A stretch of 64,000 nt of DNA from Epithemia pelagica (Eukaryota; Bacillariophyta; Bacillariophyceae; Surirellales; Surirellaceae). This document shows, piece after piece, positions 28,327 to 39,435 of the stretch. The stretch's first letter is position 1. The number at the start of each line of letters is the position of its first letter. The position numbers and the translations under genes are program-made. Under the pieces are notes generated by a model. The model had not been told where the DNA came from, did not search any database, and was given only the letters and a program-made list of their open reading frames with translations. The stretch lies in contig OX337239.1 in NCBI GenBank assembly GCA_946965045.2, positions 1 to 64,000 of the forward strand. Direction: 5' to 3'.

Positions 28327-28729
28327 ATAGTATTAAGTTAGTAGTTACAATGTGTCGGGTTAAAGACCATCATCAAAAGGCCCATAGAAGAGTCATCTCA
28401 CTAAAAAATCTAATCACGTCTCACAAAAAAATATTAGGCCCAAAGAAGGGTCATTTCACACAAAAATCTGAACCAGTCACACTTGTAGTGACGGGAAATG
28501 AAACTAGTCGAGCTAGGACTAACTAATAAGCATGGGCATAGGTATGACTAGAATAGGGCTGTTCTAGTGGGCTGTTCTGCAGTGGGACAGCAGGCTGTTC
28601 TGCAGTGGGACAGGGCACTTCTGCAGTGGGACAGAGGGCGATTCTGCAGTGGGACAAGTGGGATGGGGGCTGTTCTGCAGTGGGACGCTAGAGTCTACGT
28701 AGGCCTACGGACAGGCACTTTCTCCTTAG
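28327..28729 (+). repeat. Second copy of the 3' end region with TTCTGCAGTGGGAC repeats
   Basis: A near-identical repeat of 2,539-2,940, with the five TTCTGCAGTGGGAC copies, ending CTTTCTCCTTAG at 28,729. Beyond this base the two copies are unrelated. This is the innermost boundary of the subtelomeric mosaic. Confidence 0.75.
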
Positions 28730-29172
28730 GTGGTGGAAGTTTGTGGCAAAACACAACGACTCAATTTGGCCAAGGCCAAATCACAGCTCACTTGCCACTG
28801 ACGGCCGTGGATCTACATGCCACCATGCCCACGGTTGCCTACTTTCCAGCAAAAGTTGTTCGGGAGAAACCGCAAGAGGAGAAAGTGCTACAACCCGTCT
28901 TTCTGAGTAAAATGAAGGCCAAGTTTGCGTTCAAGGCCACAGAAGCCTCTCACTATGCCTTGAGGAACTACTTGACTGTGTCGTCGGAAGACAACCCTCC
29001 ATCCTATGCTGCCGTGAGGGAATGCTTTGCAGTCACTAGGGATGGAGCTGACAAGGTTGGGATCGGGTCTTGTAGTTGCGACGACCATTGCATGGCTATG
29101 ATGGCCATATTCATGGAGGAGGAGGATAGTACTGTGGACTTGCTGCCATTGAGACGACGCCCTGCCCCGTGA
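28729..29172 (+). pseudogene. Severed 3' end of an unrecognised gene
   Basis: Right after the junction at 28,726-28,729 a frame runs open to TGA at 29,170-29,172, giving about 147 residues (from GGSLWQNTTTQFGQGQ to LLPLRRRPAP). It has no start of its own; the frame only appears longer because it reads back through the repeats. Codon use and composition look like a normal protein (a CSCDDHC cluster, an acidic patch). It is most likely the last exon of a host gene cut by subtelomeric rearrangement, or of another element. No family recognised. Confidence 0.5.
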
Positions 29173-29618
29173 CTTTGGTCCAAGGATCGACTCGAGGTTT
29201 GTTCGATGTATAGTAGTAGTATTCGGAGTGTTGGAGGATTGTACGAGTTGTTGTTGTTGCGATGAAAAGGTCTGGAACGCATTGTTCTGGATGGATCTAG
29301 GCCTCTAGCACGACCAGTCGGAACGGACCAGAGGAGGTTTTGGTAGAAACATGGCATCCAGGGGTGTTTTCGTTTCATAACTACCTAGGAGTAGGCAATG
29401 ATAGCTGTGACATTGCGCCTTGAAGCTTCACCCTGTGATTCAAGTTCCGTCTTGGTAATGTTCCAGCCGAGTGACAGTGTCAACCTACCCATTTGGCCAT
29501 GCCCACCAAGTTTAGAAGTCGATAGAAGCACGTCCAAACAAAAAGTGTATGGGAGGAGATCTTAGTTGTTGTCGTTTGGGCTACAGATTCTACGCCATTC
29601 GTAAGGGGGTATTACCTA
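29173..29618. other. Non-coding between the gene remnant and carotenoid isomerase
   Basis: About 450 bases with no supported gene. It must hold the 3' ends of both flanking genes. Confidence 0.5.
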
Positions 29619-31907
29619 TTAATTATCGGCCGTCGTCTCGGATGGTTCGCCACTAGATGCTGCCGCAGCAGCACTTTCCATGCCCCGTAATTCCGGACTC
29701 GGCGTAAAGGGTTCGACAAATGGTTGGTAGACACTTCCCAAGAGTCCAGGATCCAAGAATTGGTACAACGGATCTCGTTGACTGGCTTCCTTGAGCAATT
29801 CCAAATGCTTGCCAACGGAATTCATGGTGTTGGCGGCAATGGCACCCGAGGCTGCCGCACTGGGTGTTCCAATACCGGGGAAACAAGAGTCACCACATCG
29901 CAACAAGCCTTCGACCGGCGTTTTGAGGTTGGGAAATGGGAAGGGCAGAATATTCTTGAGCAGACCAGCATAGGGTGCGGATGTTCCGGCAGCCCAGGCC
30001 AAGCCATAGGTTCCTCGATCACGTCGCAAAAAGGCTTCATGGGCCAGGGGTGATCCAATAATAGAGAATTCCAATCGATCGCGGATATCCGGGATGCATC
30101 GCTCGACCGCTTTCCACAAGACCTCTGCTCGCTCTTCCTTGTAGGCTTCGTATTCGGGAGTGCCCGGTGTGAGGGATTCCCAAGGTTCATACGGCTCTCC
30201 ACCGGACGAGTAGACGTGAATGACATGCTTGCCCTTGGGACAGAGCGTGTCGTCGAGAATACTGGGGATAAAAAAGGAGCACAAGTTTTGGGAATCTTGC
30301 AAACTGCGGCCCCAATCTTGAACCACCAAATGCGCGGGATCTTGAATGTGCGACAAGTCAAGGTCGGTGGCATCAATGGCCAAAAACAAGTGCATAATGG
30401 CACCATGACGAGGCAACTGTCCCAAGGTTTTGCGCCATTCCGCCACACCCGCGGGCAAATTGGGATCCGTGCCCAACATTTTGACAGTATCAAAGGGGGT
30501 GGCATTGCTGACCACAGCCTTTTTGGCCGTGACGACCTTTCCATTCTTGAGTCGGACGCCCGTCGCCCGTCCCTCTTCGTTGACCAAGATTTGGTCGACG
30601 TGTGCGTTCAATTGGAGTTTTCCACCAAACTTTTCCAATCCTCGCACGAGCGTATTGCCCAATTCGCAGGTTCCACCAATGGGGACCGAATAACAGGCCG
30701 ATTCTTCAAAGAATCGTTCCAAAATGTAAAGCATGTGTGCCGTCATGGCCCCCTTGGCCGGGAAACCGCAAAAGATGCACATGGTATCGATAAAGTTTCG
30801 TAAAAAGGGCACCGTGACGATTTGGTCGACCGTCTTGTGCAAGGAATCAAAGGTCAAGGGCAGATCCAAAAAGACGTCGGGGTGTGTCAAGACAAAGGGC
30901 AAACTGCCAGCCGTGGTGGCCAAGAAACCAGCATCTTGACGCAAATTCAACAGGGACACAGCCGTCGTGGAACCTCCCAGGGTTTTGAGCCGGGCACGAA
31001 GGGCATTCCATTCCTATTATACAGGATTCGGGGGACCACAAGGAATTGGACGTTGCAGGCCAATGGCAGACACCCAAAATGACAGAACAAAAAGGGTGAG
31101 ACAAGGGGGTTCCGACACGACGCAACTCGTTGGACCAGCGACAGGGACGATCCAAATCACCAACCAAATCACCAACACCGACACCAGCACACACCACCCG
31201 CCAAGACTTACTTGAATGGCTTTGGGTCCATCTTCGGCTTGTTCCATGAGCAATTGCTCAAAGGCTGATTTGCTTCCAATCGGAAAGCGCCAGTATCCAT
31301 TGTTGGGCGTCCAGTAGCCCAATCCGGTGTAGGTCTTGACGGGCATGGGTTCGTCAAGGACATCAAAGATCATGCGCAGGGGATTGAGACTGGGCCGGTC
31401 GAGGCCTTCAAAGATGCTCGGTCCGACTTCAAAACTGTACTTTTCGCCCTTGTGCATGCGCGAAAAGGTATGCGCCGATCCTCCGCACTTGATGTGAGAC
31501 TCCAAAACCAAGACGCGGTCGCCGTACTTGGCCGACAAGGCGCCACAGGCCAAACCGCCCATACCAGAACCAATGACAATGACATCGTAGTCGCCACTGT
31601 CGCCACTCAGGCCGTTGCCCGTGCCAGGATAGGTGGGCTTTTCGTATTTGGGTTCCAAGCTCATGTCGTACGAGAAGGTCATGACCTTTTCACGAGACGT
31701 GTTTTCCGTTTGTGCCACATTTTGGTTCGGTTCGGTGGCAGCTGTGGTTTCTTCTTGTGTGGCGGTCAAGCGAGTCGTTCTCACCGGCATGGACGACGAC
31801 GACGACGACGACAAGGGAACAAAGGCATGCGTTGTGGTGGATGGTGTCGCCGCCAGGAGGACGACGGCCCATGCCAACGTCAACGGCAAGCACAATCGAC
31901 GACTCAT
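29619..31907 (-). CDS. Plastid carotenoid isomerase / phytoene desaturase-like oxidoreductase, two exons
   Basis: Exon 1 is 31,212-31,907 and exon 2 is 29,619-31,013, split by a 198-bp intron (GTAAGT...AATAG, phase 0), giving 696 residues. The N terminus [20 protein letters not shown]...THAFVP is a signal peptide followed by the diatom plastid motif with Phe after the cleavage site. An FAD-binding Rossmann motif follows ([19 protein letters not shown]...VLVLES). The C terminus has the family's [21 protein letters not shown] segment. Carotenoid isomerases (CRTISO family) convert poly-cis carotenes to all-trans forms in carotenoid synthesis, and diatoms have several paralogues, so the substrate here is not certain. 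An upstream in-frame ATG at 32,132 exists, but 31,907 gives the clean targeting peptide. The gene is head to head with an FCP gene. Confidence 0.88.
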
Positions 31908-32438
31908 TCCTTCTGTGATTCTTCTTCTTGTAGATCTTGTCGTCGTAGGGTATCGCTCTGTGTTTGTTGTTTCTAGCGGATGCACTGGAGCAAGAGTCGT
32001 TGCAACTTGCAATCCAGAGATGACCAAAGAGAGACGAACGACAAAAAGTATCTTGAGGAGCGTTGCAACTGTCGTCCAAAAAGAACAATCAAGGAACGAG
32101 AGATGGGAGATGAGGTGGAACGACGACGACAACGAGATCTACGAGATTGGTTGCCATCCATCAAAGAAGATGGAGGGAGGTTGGCGTGTCTTCAACTTAC
32201 CCGAGATCGAAAGAATCGAGATGTGTGTGTGTGTGTGTGATGCGAGCCACTGACGACTGACGTAGAGAACCTGCCGAATTGAAAGCGACCGAAACGCGTT
32301 GAAGAACGACTGTGCCCCCAACGAGTTGAACTTGCCCTTGCAAGATACCTCTGAACGACTCGACTGCTTCCATGCCGTCATATCTTGGAACTCAAGGACC
32401 TATTCTCCTTTCTCCACTCCTACTACTACCACGAAACC
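31908..32438. promoter_or_regulatory. Bidirectional promoter region of carotenoid isomerase and FCP
   Basis: Only 531 bases separate the two divergent start codons, so both promoters lie here. It contains a short (TG)n run at 32,221-32,238. No classical TATA box stands out at a convincing position. Both genes serve the photosynthetic antenna, one through pigments and one through protein, so shared light regulation is plausible. Confidence 0.55.
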
Positions 32439-33047
32439 ATGATGAAATTGGCCGTTGTTTCCGCCTTGTTGGCTTCTGCCGCTGCCTTTGCTCCGGCCTC
32501 GCAGCAGCAACAACGATCTTCTTCTGCCTTGGCCGCCTTTGAAAAGGAATTGGGCGCTCAAGCTCCCTTGGGTTTCTTTGATCCGTTGGGCTTGGTGGCC
32601 GACGGCGATCAAGACAAGTTTGATCGTTTGCGGTACGTGGAACTGAAGCATGGCCGTATTGCCATGTTGGCCGTTGCCGGATACTTGACCACGGCCGGTG
32701 GAGTCCGTTTGCCCGGAGACATTGACTTGAGTGGCACCAGCTACTCCGACATTGGCGCTGGATTCTCCAGTTTGGTGCACATGCCCAAGGCCGGCTTGTT
32801 CCAAATGCTCTTGTTCATTGGATGGCTTGATGTCATTGTCATGAAGGACATTACCGGAACTGGAGAATTCAAGGGAGACTTCCGCAACGGATTCATTGAT
32901 TTTGGCTGGGACAAGCAAACGGACGAATGGAAGCTCCGAAAGCGGGCCATTGAATTGAACCAAGGCCGAGCTGCCATGATGGGAATCTTGGGACTCATGT
33001 TCCACGAGAAGATTGGTGTCTCGGTCTTGCCACCGGATCTTTCCTAA
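32439..33047 (+). CDS. Fucoxanthin-chlorophyll a/c-binding protein (Lhcf type)
   Basis: A single exon of 202 residues. It starts MMKLAVVSALLASAAAFAPAS, a signal peptide with the AFAP motif that directs proteins through the four-membrane diatom plastid. The mature part has the LHC signature of helix 1 (GLVADGDQDKFDRLRYVELKHGRIAML) and of helix 3 (RKRAIELNQGRAAMMGILG), each with the ExxxxR/N-H chlorophyll-binding pattern. Length and spacing match the FCP family, which binds chlorophyll a/c and fucoxanthin in the thylakoid antenna. An in-frame upstream opening without ATG was ignored. Confidence 0.95.
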   Translation: MMKLAVVSALLASAAAFAPASQQQQRSSSALAAFEKELGAQAPLGFFDPLGLVADGDQDKFDRLRYVELKHGRIAMLAVAGYLTTAGGVRLPGDIDLSGTSYSDIGAGFSSLVHMPKAGLFQMLLFIGWLDVIVMKDITGTGEFKGDFRNGFIDFGWDKQTDEWKLRKRAIELNQGRAAMMGILGLMFHEKIGVSVLPPDLS

Positions 33048-33987
33048 GTACCCACATAAATGTGGGAGACGAGCGCCTCTTTTACACACGGTATACATGT
33101 ATGCAGGATTTGGAAGAGGAACAGCCTGGTGTGGTGGAAACTCTGGACAGAACAGGTGTACGTGTTGGTACGCAGCACCATGAAGGACGATCTATTGGCC
33201 CAAGCAACCGGGTCGTCCCTCATGACACATCCAACTAATGAATGAATGAATGAAACCCCTATCCCATTAGCACGAATGCAATTTTGTGAATACTGGGAAA
33301 CCACTTTTTTGTATGTCCGTAGCCTAGAAACATTATTCGTAGTTGTGCTATCGTAGAGGAGATACTCTGATGCAAGTTGCAATGTCTTGTCTTTGGAACG
33401 ATCACAGAGAATCATTACGAAGAGGCTTGTCAAGGTTCTTGACGGTCTACAGACATATGGATGTACGCAAGGCACGTGCAAGTCGATGATGCACGGGAGA
33501 TGGAACCACACAACACATTTTACAGAGTCAATACCTAGTCCATGATATATCTAGAGGGAAGACAACACTACGATTTCCCATCCCCAGGACGACCATGTGT
33601 GTTCATTTCCGAGCGATTGGATTCTGCAAGTCCTGGACCCTGGACGAAGCATATCCCAGCTAGCACAGACGCGAACCGGGAGACAGTTTGATACCAACGC
33701 AAAGTGGTACCTCATTGCATTGTAGAGATTCGTGTCGCATGTCGTTGCTGGCTGACTGGTTGGATGAACGCAAAGAAGAAAAGAGAGTGCCTCTTGCACC
33801 ACAAACGTGGAGTGTACTACAGTCAATCCAAAGTTCTGATCGATACGATACTATATCATGGTTTATGTATACTGGAACCTGTTCTGTTTCTGATTGTATT
33901 CTTCTAAATATGACGAATGGCCGGCATCATTCGATTGATCAATCTATCTCTCTTCGAAATTCGATCTTGATTTTCACTTCTCACTAT
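33048..33987. other. Non-coding downstream of FCP
   Basis: About 940 bases with no gene I can support. It holds the FCP 3' end and several short unsupported ORFs on both strands. Confidence 0.5.
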
Positions 33988-34536
33988 TTAATTTCCAACT
34001 TCAACGGCAAGGGTGACTTCGGCGTCAGCGTCGAGAGAGAAACCAAAAGGCGGAGACAAGATGGTGATGGTCGTGTCGGTGAAACTGACTGTAACCCCGC
34101 GGTCAAATGTATCGGTAACAATACTCACATCTTTAATCTTGTCCTTGTCTAAATCTTGAAAATCCAAGATAATCTCCCAGTTGTTGGCATTGAAAGGATC
34201 TGAGAAAAGGGGTTCCTGAATGGTAATACTGGTTTCATCGATATCCACCAAAAGGGAAGCAGATCTATCATTGCTCGCTAGGAATTCCACAGAACCCTCG
34301 ACATCTGGATCCTGTGCAACCGTCACAGGCTGGGGACCTGCGTTTGCCGGAATGAAGGGGCTGACGGCGGGGTCGAAAAAGTTGGTTGTCCTGCTTCCCA
34401 ATAGCAACGTTCCTTCCACCTGCTTTCGAACTAGACCTCCCTTGCCCTTCTTCGAGCCGTTTCCACTCTTGGAGCCCTTTAAGACTCTCTTTTTTGAACA
34501 CACACCATCCGTTGCATTGTTACAAATGATTCGTCA
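33988..34536 (-). CDS. Hypothetical protein, 5' end unresolved
   Basis: A frame is open from a stop at 34,534-34,536 to TAA at 33,988, about 182 residues, but has no ATG near its start. The beginning (ICNNATDGVCSKKR, then a Gly/Lys/Ser-rich stretch) suggests a continuation from an upstream exon. The second half (SLLVDIDETSITIQEPLF...DLDKDKIKDVSIVTDTF...VTVSFTDTTITILSP) looks like an all-beta domain. No family recognised. Either the last exon of a longer gene or a remnant. Confidence 0.45.
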
Positions 34537-35566
34537 AAATGCCGCGGATTACAAAGTAGCCCCCTTACACTAGACGTACCCGGGGGTGGAAAGATCGCTC
34601 GAAACTCGGAACTACAATACCCAGCCCTCGTCTGAGCAGCTATATTTCATATTACTATCTAACTACCTAGCTTGATTTTCCAACGAAACACCTTTACCCT
34701 TTTTTGTTCCATTGACAATTTGGGGGAGGGAAGCGAGCCTCTTGGGTTTGGCCCAAACAGAAACAGAATTCGGAAGACGTCCCCCAAGCCCAAGGGTATT
34801 TCAACTTTCACCACCAAGCACAACCACAACGTAACCCCCAATAGGACATCAGTTTTCGGCCCAGACAACTAAATAGACCATGAGTGACTTTGGATGGACT
34901 CATCAACAAAACACCTATTCGTAATCAACAAGCTGCCATGGTCGGACCTCGGATCATCCGAGCGAAAGAACGAATCGAACGAACCGATTCGAGTGATCAA
35001 CGAACCAACCAAGCTGCAGATTCTCAATCGACAAATTTGACTGTGCATTTCTGGCCGAGAAAAAGTAATGATACTTTTCAAGATACCATGTTTAGTTCCT
35101 GTCGCATGAGGAACAGTTTTCAGATCAACGCTTGTCATTAAAGACTGACCCAGTGATGGTCACACTATAACACACACAAGTCACTTGTTTCTTCTGTCTC
35201 TTGCTGCTCTCCTAGCAACAAGGTCAAGAGGAACCTTCTTGTAGCAACAAGGTCAAGGAAGGTCCTCGGATCCTTCCGAACGGCGGTAAACTTTTATGCA
35301 ATTGGATATTTGTCGGAAACAAGGAGAGTGGATCAACCGGTTCGGTTCTCCGTTGTTGGTTTCCTGGATGGATGGTGCAAAGGTTCTCCACCTCTGCAGC
35401 AGTGGTTTGTTCTCTCATTGGGTCGTTGGCAGTCTTTCGTGTACCGAACGAAGACCACCGTGTGGGCAGCAGCAGTCGATACGAGGTAGAGGTGCGGCTG
35501 GGACAAAGGAAGAGGAAAAGTGGCCTGGCAGCAAGGAATGGACGGTGTACTGTTCCGTGAGAAAGG

Positions 35567-35603
<37 letters not shown>

Positions 35604-36431
35604 CATTCCTAGGATTCGATGCAAGTCTCTGTATGGCCCTCTTAGCTGCGTTGGAACGTATCCAACGCAGCATCCGTTGTGCCCACACCCTTCACGCCAC
35701 ATGCAACTCCCACGCCAATGGAGGATGGAGGTGCGCCTGCGAGAAATAATGAGAAACCACACGGCCTGCTAGGGATCGCACCCATTCCCAGGATTCGTTG
35801 GATGTCTGTTGCTGTTTTTCCCTCTCTGTTTGGATCCACATAGGGAACATTCCAGAGGTCTCTGACAACATGTGACTGTATACGGAATCGACGTACCTCC
35901 TCTACAACTCACAGACATCCCCGTCTTGGGACCCGTGTGAGTGGTCCGTTGGAGAAGACAAATAGGACCACGACGACAAGGCCACCCAACACAGGAATCT
36001 GTTCTGTGACAAGGGCGTGTCGTAAGTGAGTATGGACAAAAGAACAAACAACAAGACAGCTATTGTATTCCACGTAGAGTACCAACAATCCAACAAAGAG
36101 CGTTACTCATCTTGTTCCATTCATTTCCCACCATGAAAAACATATGGAAGCTGTGTCAAGGGAACAGAAGACCCGTTCGAGTAGTATGGAAAGCACGCCA
36201 CAAGCACACCAAGCTCCATGTGTGTTTGAATGACACGATTCGATGAGAAACGTTGACTCTGTGTCAAGGAAAAGGGGGTCGTTGGATCGGTGTACGAATT
36301 CCTCAAGGTCTGGACCACCACCACCGCATCCCTCAGGAGCCCTTTCGTGACATTCATACTTTTGGGACAAGAACGTTTCCATAGCAACCCTTTTGTCGTC
36401 TGTTCAAACTGCACACGGTTTGGTGGTGATA
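34537..36431. other. Long non-coding stretch with GA microsatellite
   Basis: About 1.9 kb without a supportable gene. A (GA)n run lies at 35,571-35,600 and inflates overlapping ORFs on both strands. A direct repeat of AGCAACAAGGTCAAG occurs near 35,212 and 35,242. Confidence 0.5.
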
Positions 36432-37087
36432 ATGATGATGACAATGTGGAAACGGAGCCTGACGGCCCTCATTGTGGCCATTCTCTCGTCGTCGTCCGGT
36501 TTGTTCTCGAATTGCGGAGTGGGTGTTGCCGCGTCGTTGTTGGAATTGGTGGTGAGTTGCTGAATTTCAACTGTTGGGCACTGTTGATAGTTGCCGCATT
36601 CCGTGGCTCATGCTCACTCACTCACTTGTTGGATTCTCTCACGAACAAAAAGGAACCGGAGCACACTCATCGAACCTTGGGCAAAAAGGGTTACGACGAT
36701 GACGACTATTATGACGACGACGGCGACGACTATTATGACGACGATGACGACGACAATTACTATTCGGGCAAGAATGATAAAAAGGGCAAAAAGTATGGTT
36801 ACAAAAAGGACATGAAATACAAGAAGGACAAGAAACAGCCAAAGTACTACTACGATGATGATTATTATGACGATGATGATGACTATTATTATGGCGATGA
36901 TGACTATTATTATGGAGATGATGACTATTATTCAGGCAAAAAGGCCAAGGGCAAAAAGTATGCAGGCAAAAAGGACAAGGGCTCGAAAACGTATGGCAAA
37001 AAATATGGTGGATATTACAAGGGCAAAAAGTATGGAAAGGGCCAAAAGGGCAAGAAGTACTCGTACGACTACGATGACTATTATTAG
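36432..37087 (+). CDS. Secreted Asp/Tyr- and Lys/Gly-rich low-complexity protein
   Basis: Exon 1 (36,432-36,551) codes for MMMTMWKRSLTALIVAILSS and further residues ending AASLLELV, a clear signal peptide. A 101-bp intron (GTGAGT...AAAAAG, phase 0) leads to exon 2 (36,653-37,087). The product is 184 residues. The mature part alternates acidic Asp/Tyr blocks (DDDDYYDDD, YYYGDDDYYYGDDDYY) with basic Lys/Gly/Tyr blocks (KKGKKYGYKKDMKYKK, KKAKGKKYAGKK). Such zwitterionic blocks recall diatom silica-matrix or adhesive proteins, in which Lys is modified and Asp clusters bind cations. There is no fixed fold to identify, so the role is inferred from composition and secretion only. The start could also be the ATG at 36,444. 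Confidence 0.65.
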
Positions 37088-37941
37088 GAACGAACGGACA
37101 TGCCCAAGAAAGTGTTGAGTTCACTCCTCTATAATTGCCAGAGACTTTTTTGTAGACTCGATGATTCTATCAAAAACTAGTCCCCATTTCTTGAATGCGC
37201 ATGGACCTCATCCATGTAGCTTAGGACTGGGTGACCCATTGTGGTCCAGTTGTAGTTTGGGAAATATGCGTGATTTCCCTTGTGATGGATCCACGAGAAA
37301 GTGAGGTTGGATTGGAACAGGACTTTTCCCCCTGGATTCGTCGTCCCCTTTGAACACTGCGCATCATACTCTTGGCAAACAACCAGAAAGGACCATTTGG
37401 GGGCTTCCTTCTCCGATCCGATTCGGGAGAAGGGATGGAGATGGAGATGGAGGTCCACTGGTTCCGAGCATGCAGTCGCTTTTTCTTTCTCGAAAAGATG
37501 GCGAATTCTACGGATTGCGCGAGCCCGAGAGCCCGTTCGTCGGTCGTGTCAAATCCTTGCTTCTGTACTAGCTAAGATTAGAGTAGAAAGCTCGGCTCTT
37601 CATTGCACTGACTGTATGTCTTGTTATGCGAATCTTATATGATTTCTATTTCCATCTACTTGTAACTAACTAGCGGGCTTTTTCAACGAGACATTCTGCT
37701 CCAGCAGTCTTACTCTTGTTTGTACGCACTTTTTTGTTCCGGCACGCAATGACCCACACTCCAAAGTCAAACCACACTTGTTGCGACACATCATCTCTTG
37801 TTACGAATCTTGTTCCATTGTTTTTGGTTCGGTTTCTGCCCAACGCCAACGAGACAGGGAAACACAAGGTCTCAAGGATCGGGTTGTGATTTGTGGTGAC
37901 GACAGCTACTGTGAAGAATATCTGGTTCGACCATCATTCCA
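37088..37941. other. Non-coding
   Basis: About 850 bases with no supported gene; short ORFs on both strands lack support. Confidence 0.5.
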
Positions 37942-38230
37942 ATGACCGTGACGACGATGACAGCCCCACGATTGTGCGGCATGGCAGTCTTTCTACGTGT
38001 TCTGGTTCTGGTCCTTGTGGCCTGCCTCGATCCAGTCCAAGCCGCCACCACCAAAACCATTTCGTGGATCGTTCCAGGAGGTGCCTCCTTGCCCGATGAG
38101 ACGGCCAAGGTGGGCGATACCTTTGTATTTAATTTCATCAGTAGGTGACGTATCGGAATGAATCATTGAATAAAGGACCACGATGGGAGTCAAGATTCTG
38201 GTATCTCAATGTTTGTTTCCTTTTGTCTCG

Positions 38231-38262
<32 letters not shown>

Positions 38263-38628
38263 GGGTGTTGTATTCTGTTTTTCTTGTTCATGACAGCCGG
38301 TTCTCACAATGTGTACCGTCATGTGGAGGCCAATTGCAATACGGACGGGAGTACCTTGGTGGGCAATGACGGAGGGGGTGCCACGACGTATACCTTTACC
38401 GCTGCCGATCTCGCTGACGGCGAGGTCGTCTTTGCCTGTCAAGTGGGGAGTCATTGTACGTCGGGACAAATTCTCACGGTCCAAGTTGTAGAAGACGATC
38501 CAGAAGACGATCCAGAAGACGATCCGGCTACCAGTGGATCTCACATGCAACGGGTGACGGGTTGGTCCTGGGGCGTTGCCACAGTTTCTCTGGGAACGGT
38601 GATGATGATGATGATGGTCATGGCCTAA
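37942..38628 (+). CDS. Phytocyanin-like secreted blue-copper protein
   Basis: Exon 1 is 37,942-38,140 and exon 2 is 38,297-38,628, joined across a 156-bp phase-1 intron (GTAGGT...GACAG) that contains a (GTT)n run. The product is 176 residues. A signal peptide (LRVLVLVLVACLDPVQA) precedes a cupredoxin domain: SWIVPGG...VGDTFVFNF, GSHNVYRH, and FACQVGSHCTSGQILTV. The last block matches the phytocyanin pattern with Cys and His ligands, and Gln rather than Met in the axial position, as in stellacyanins. The first His ligand is in GSHNV, and ANC plus SHC can form the disulphide. A short DDPE repeat and a hydrophobic, Met-rich C terminus suggest a GPI or membrane anchor. It is likely a cell-surface electron-transfer or copper-binding protein. 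Confidence 0.8.
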
Positions 38629-39435
38629 TTGGATGTATCATGGCTCCTCTCTCTGGGGGTGATGACCGAGTTCCCAAAGTACTGAATCTGTAAATCACAT
38701 AGTTCTACATTGTATGTTGCATGTGGTATTGTCTTTCTGGTTGTCCTTCTCCAAAGGCCGAACAGCACATGTTCCAATAGTCTCAACCACAATGTGTGGT
38801 GCGTGGAAACGAGGCGTGAGGCGGCGCTCGAATGGAGCAACACTCTACGACGACGCCATTCTTACTCTTTTCCTTCTGTTTTGGGATTCCTAGCTTTAGG
38901 ATATTGGAATGTCTGGTTCATTGGCTGTTGATCTTTGTTCGGGGAGGAGGACGAGAAAAGCGATCTGGATGCCGCCGTAACCTTTTTCTCCTAGGTCCGC
39001 TAGCTAGAAGCAGTCGGGGCGTTTGAAAGGCGACCTTTTCTTTCACCCGCACATGACAAACCACGTCACCCCAACAGAGTTCGTGATTCAGATTCTCGTC
39101 CGGTGCGGCGCCGTGTTGATTGGTGATTGGCAGTCGTCATCGTCCTCATCGTCACCACCGTCGATTGTCTCTCGAAAGAAGAGGGATCGCCGTCCAAGTT
39201 CCTCCAAGTCGTCGATCGTGTTGTTGTGCATTGTCCTCTGTCCTTGTGCGACTGTGTCTGTGTGTGTCCTTACGCATTACGCACACATCATCATCGTCCC
39301 CACAGCTCCAACGAGAACAACAACAACACTACCGTCGTCGTTTCTAGAAGCAACACTAGAATCAACCTTACTCCATCTACCACTCTTCTGTATCATCTAC
39401 ACAACTAATACTACACTGTCTCTCACACACACAAA
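38629..39435. other. Non-coding upstream of cytochrome b5
   Basis: About 800 bases with no supported gene. The last 300 bases are CT/AC-rich, as expected for a promoter and 5' leader. Confidence 0.5.

Noticed and set aside
28567-29172. A single 201-residue gene starting in the repeats
   Set aside because: The frame reads through the element end; the first ~55 residues are GCAGTGGGAC repeats also present at 2778, so only the part after 28,729 can be a gene.
35224-35772. ORFs of 154-158 residues on both strands
   Set aside because: They cross a (GA)n microsatellite and show no domain or targeting signal.
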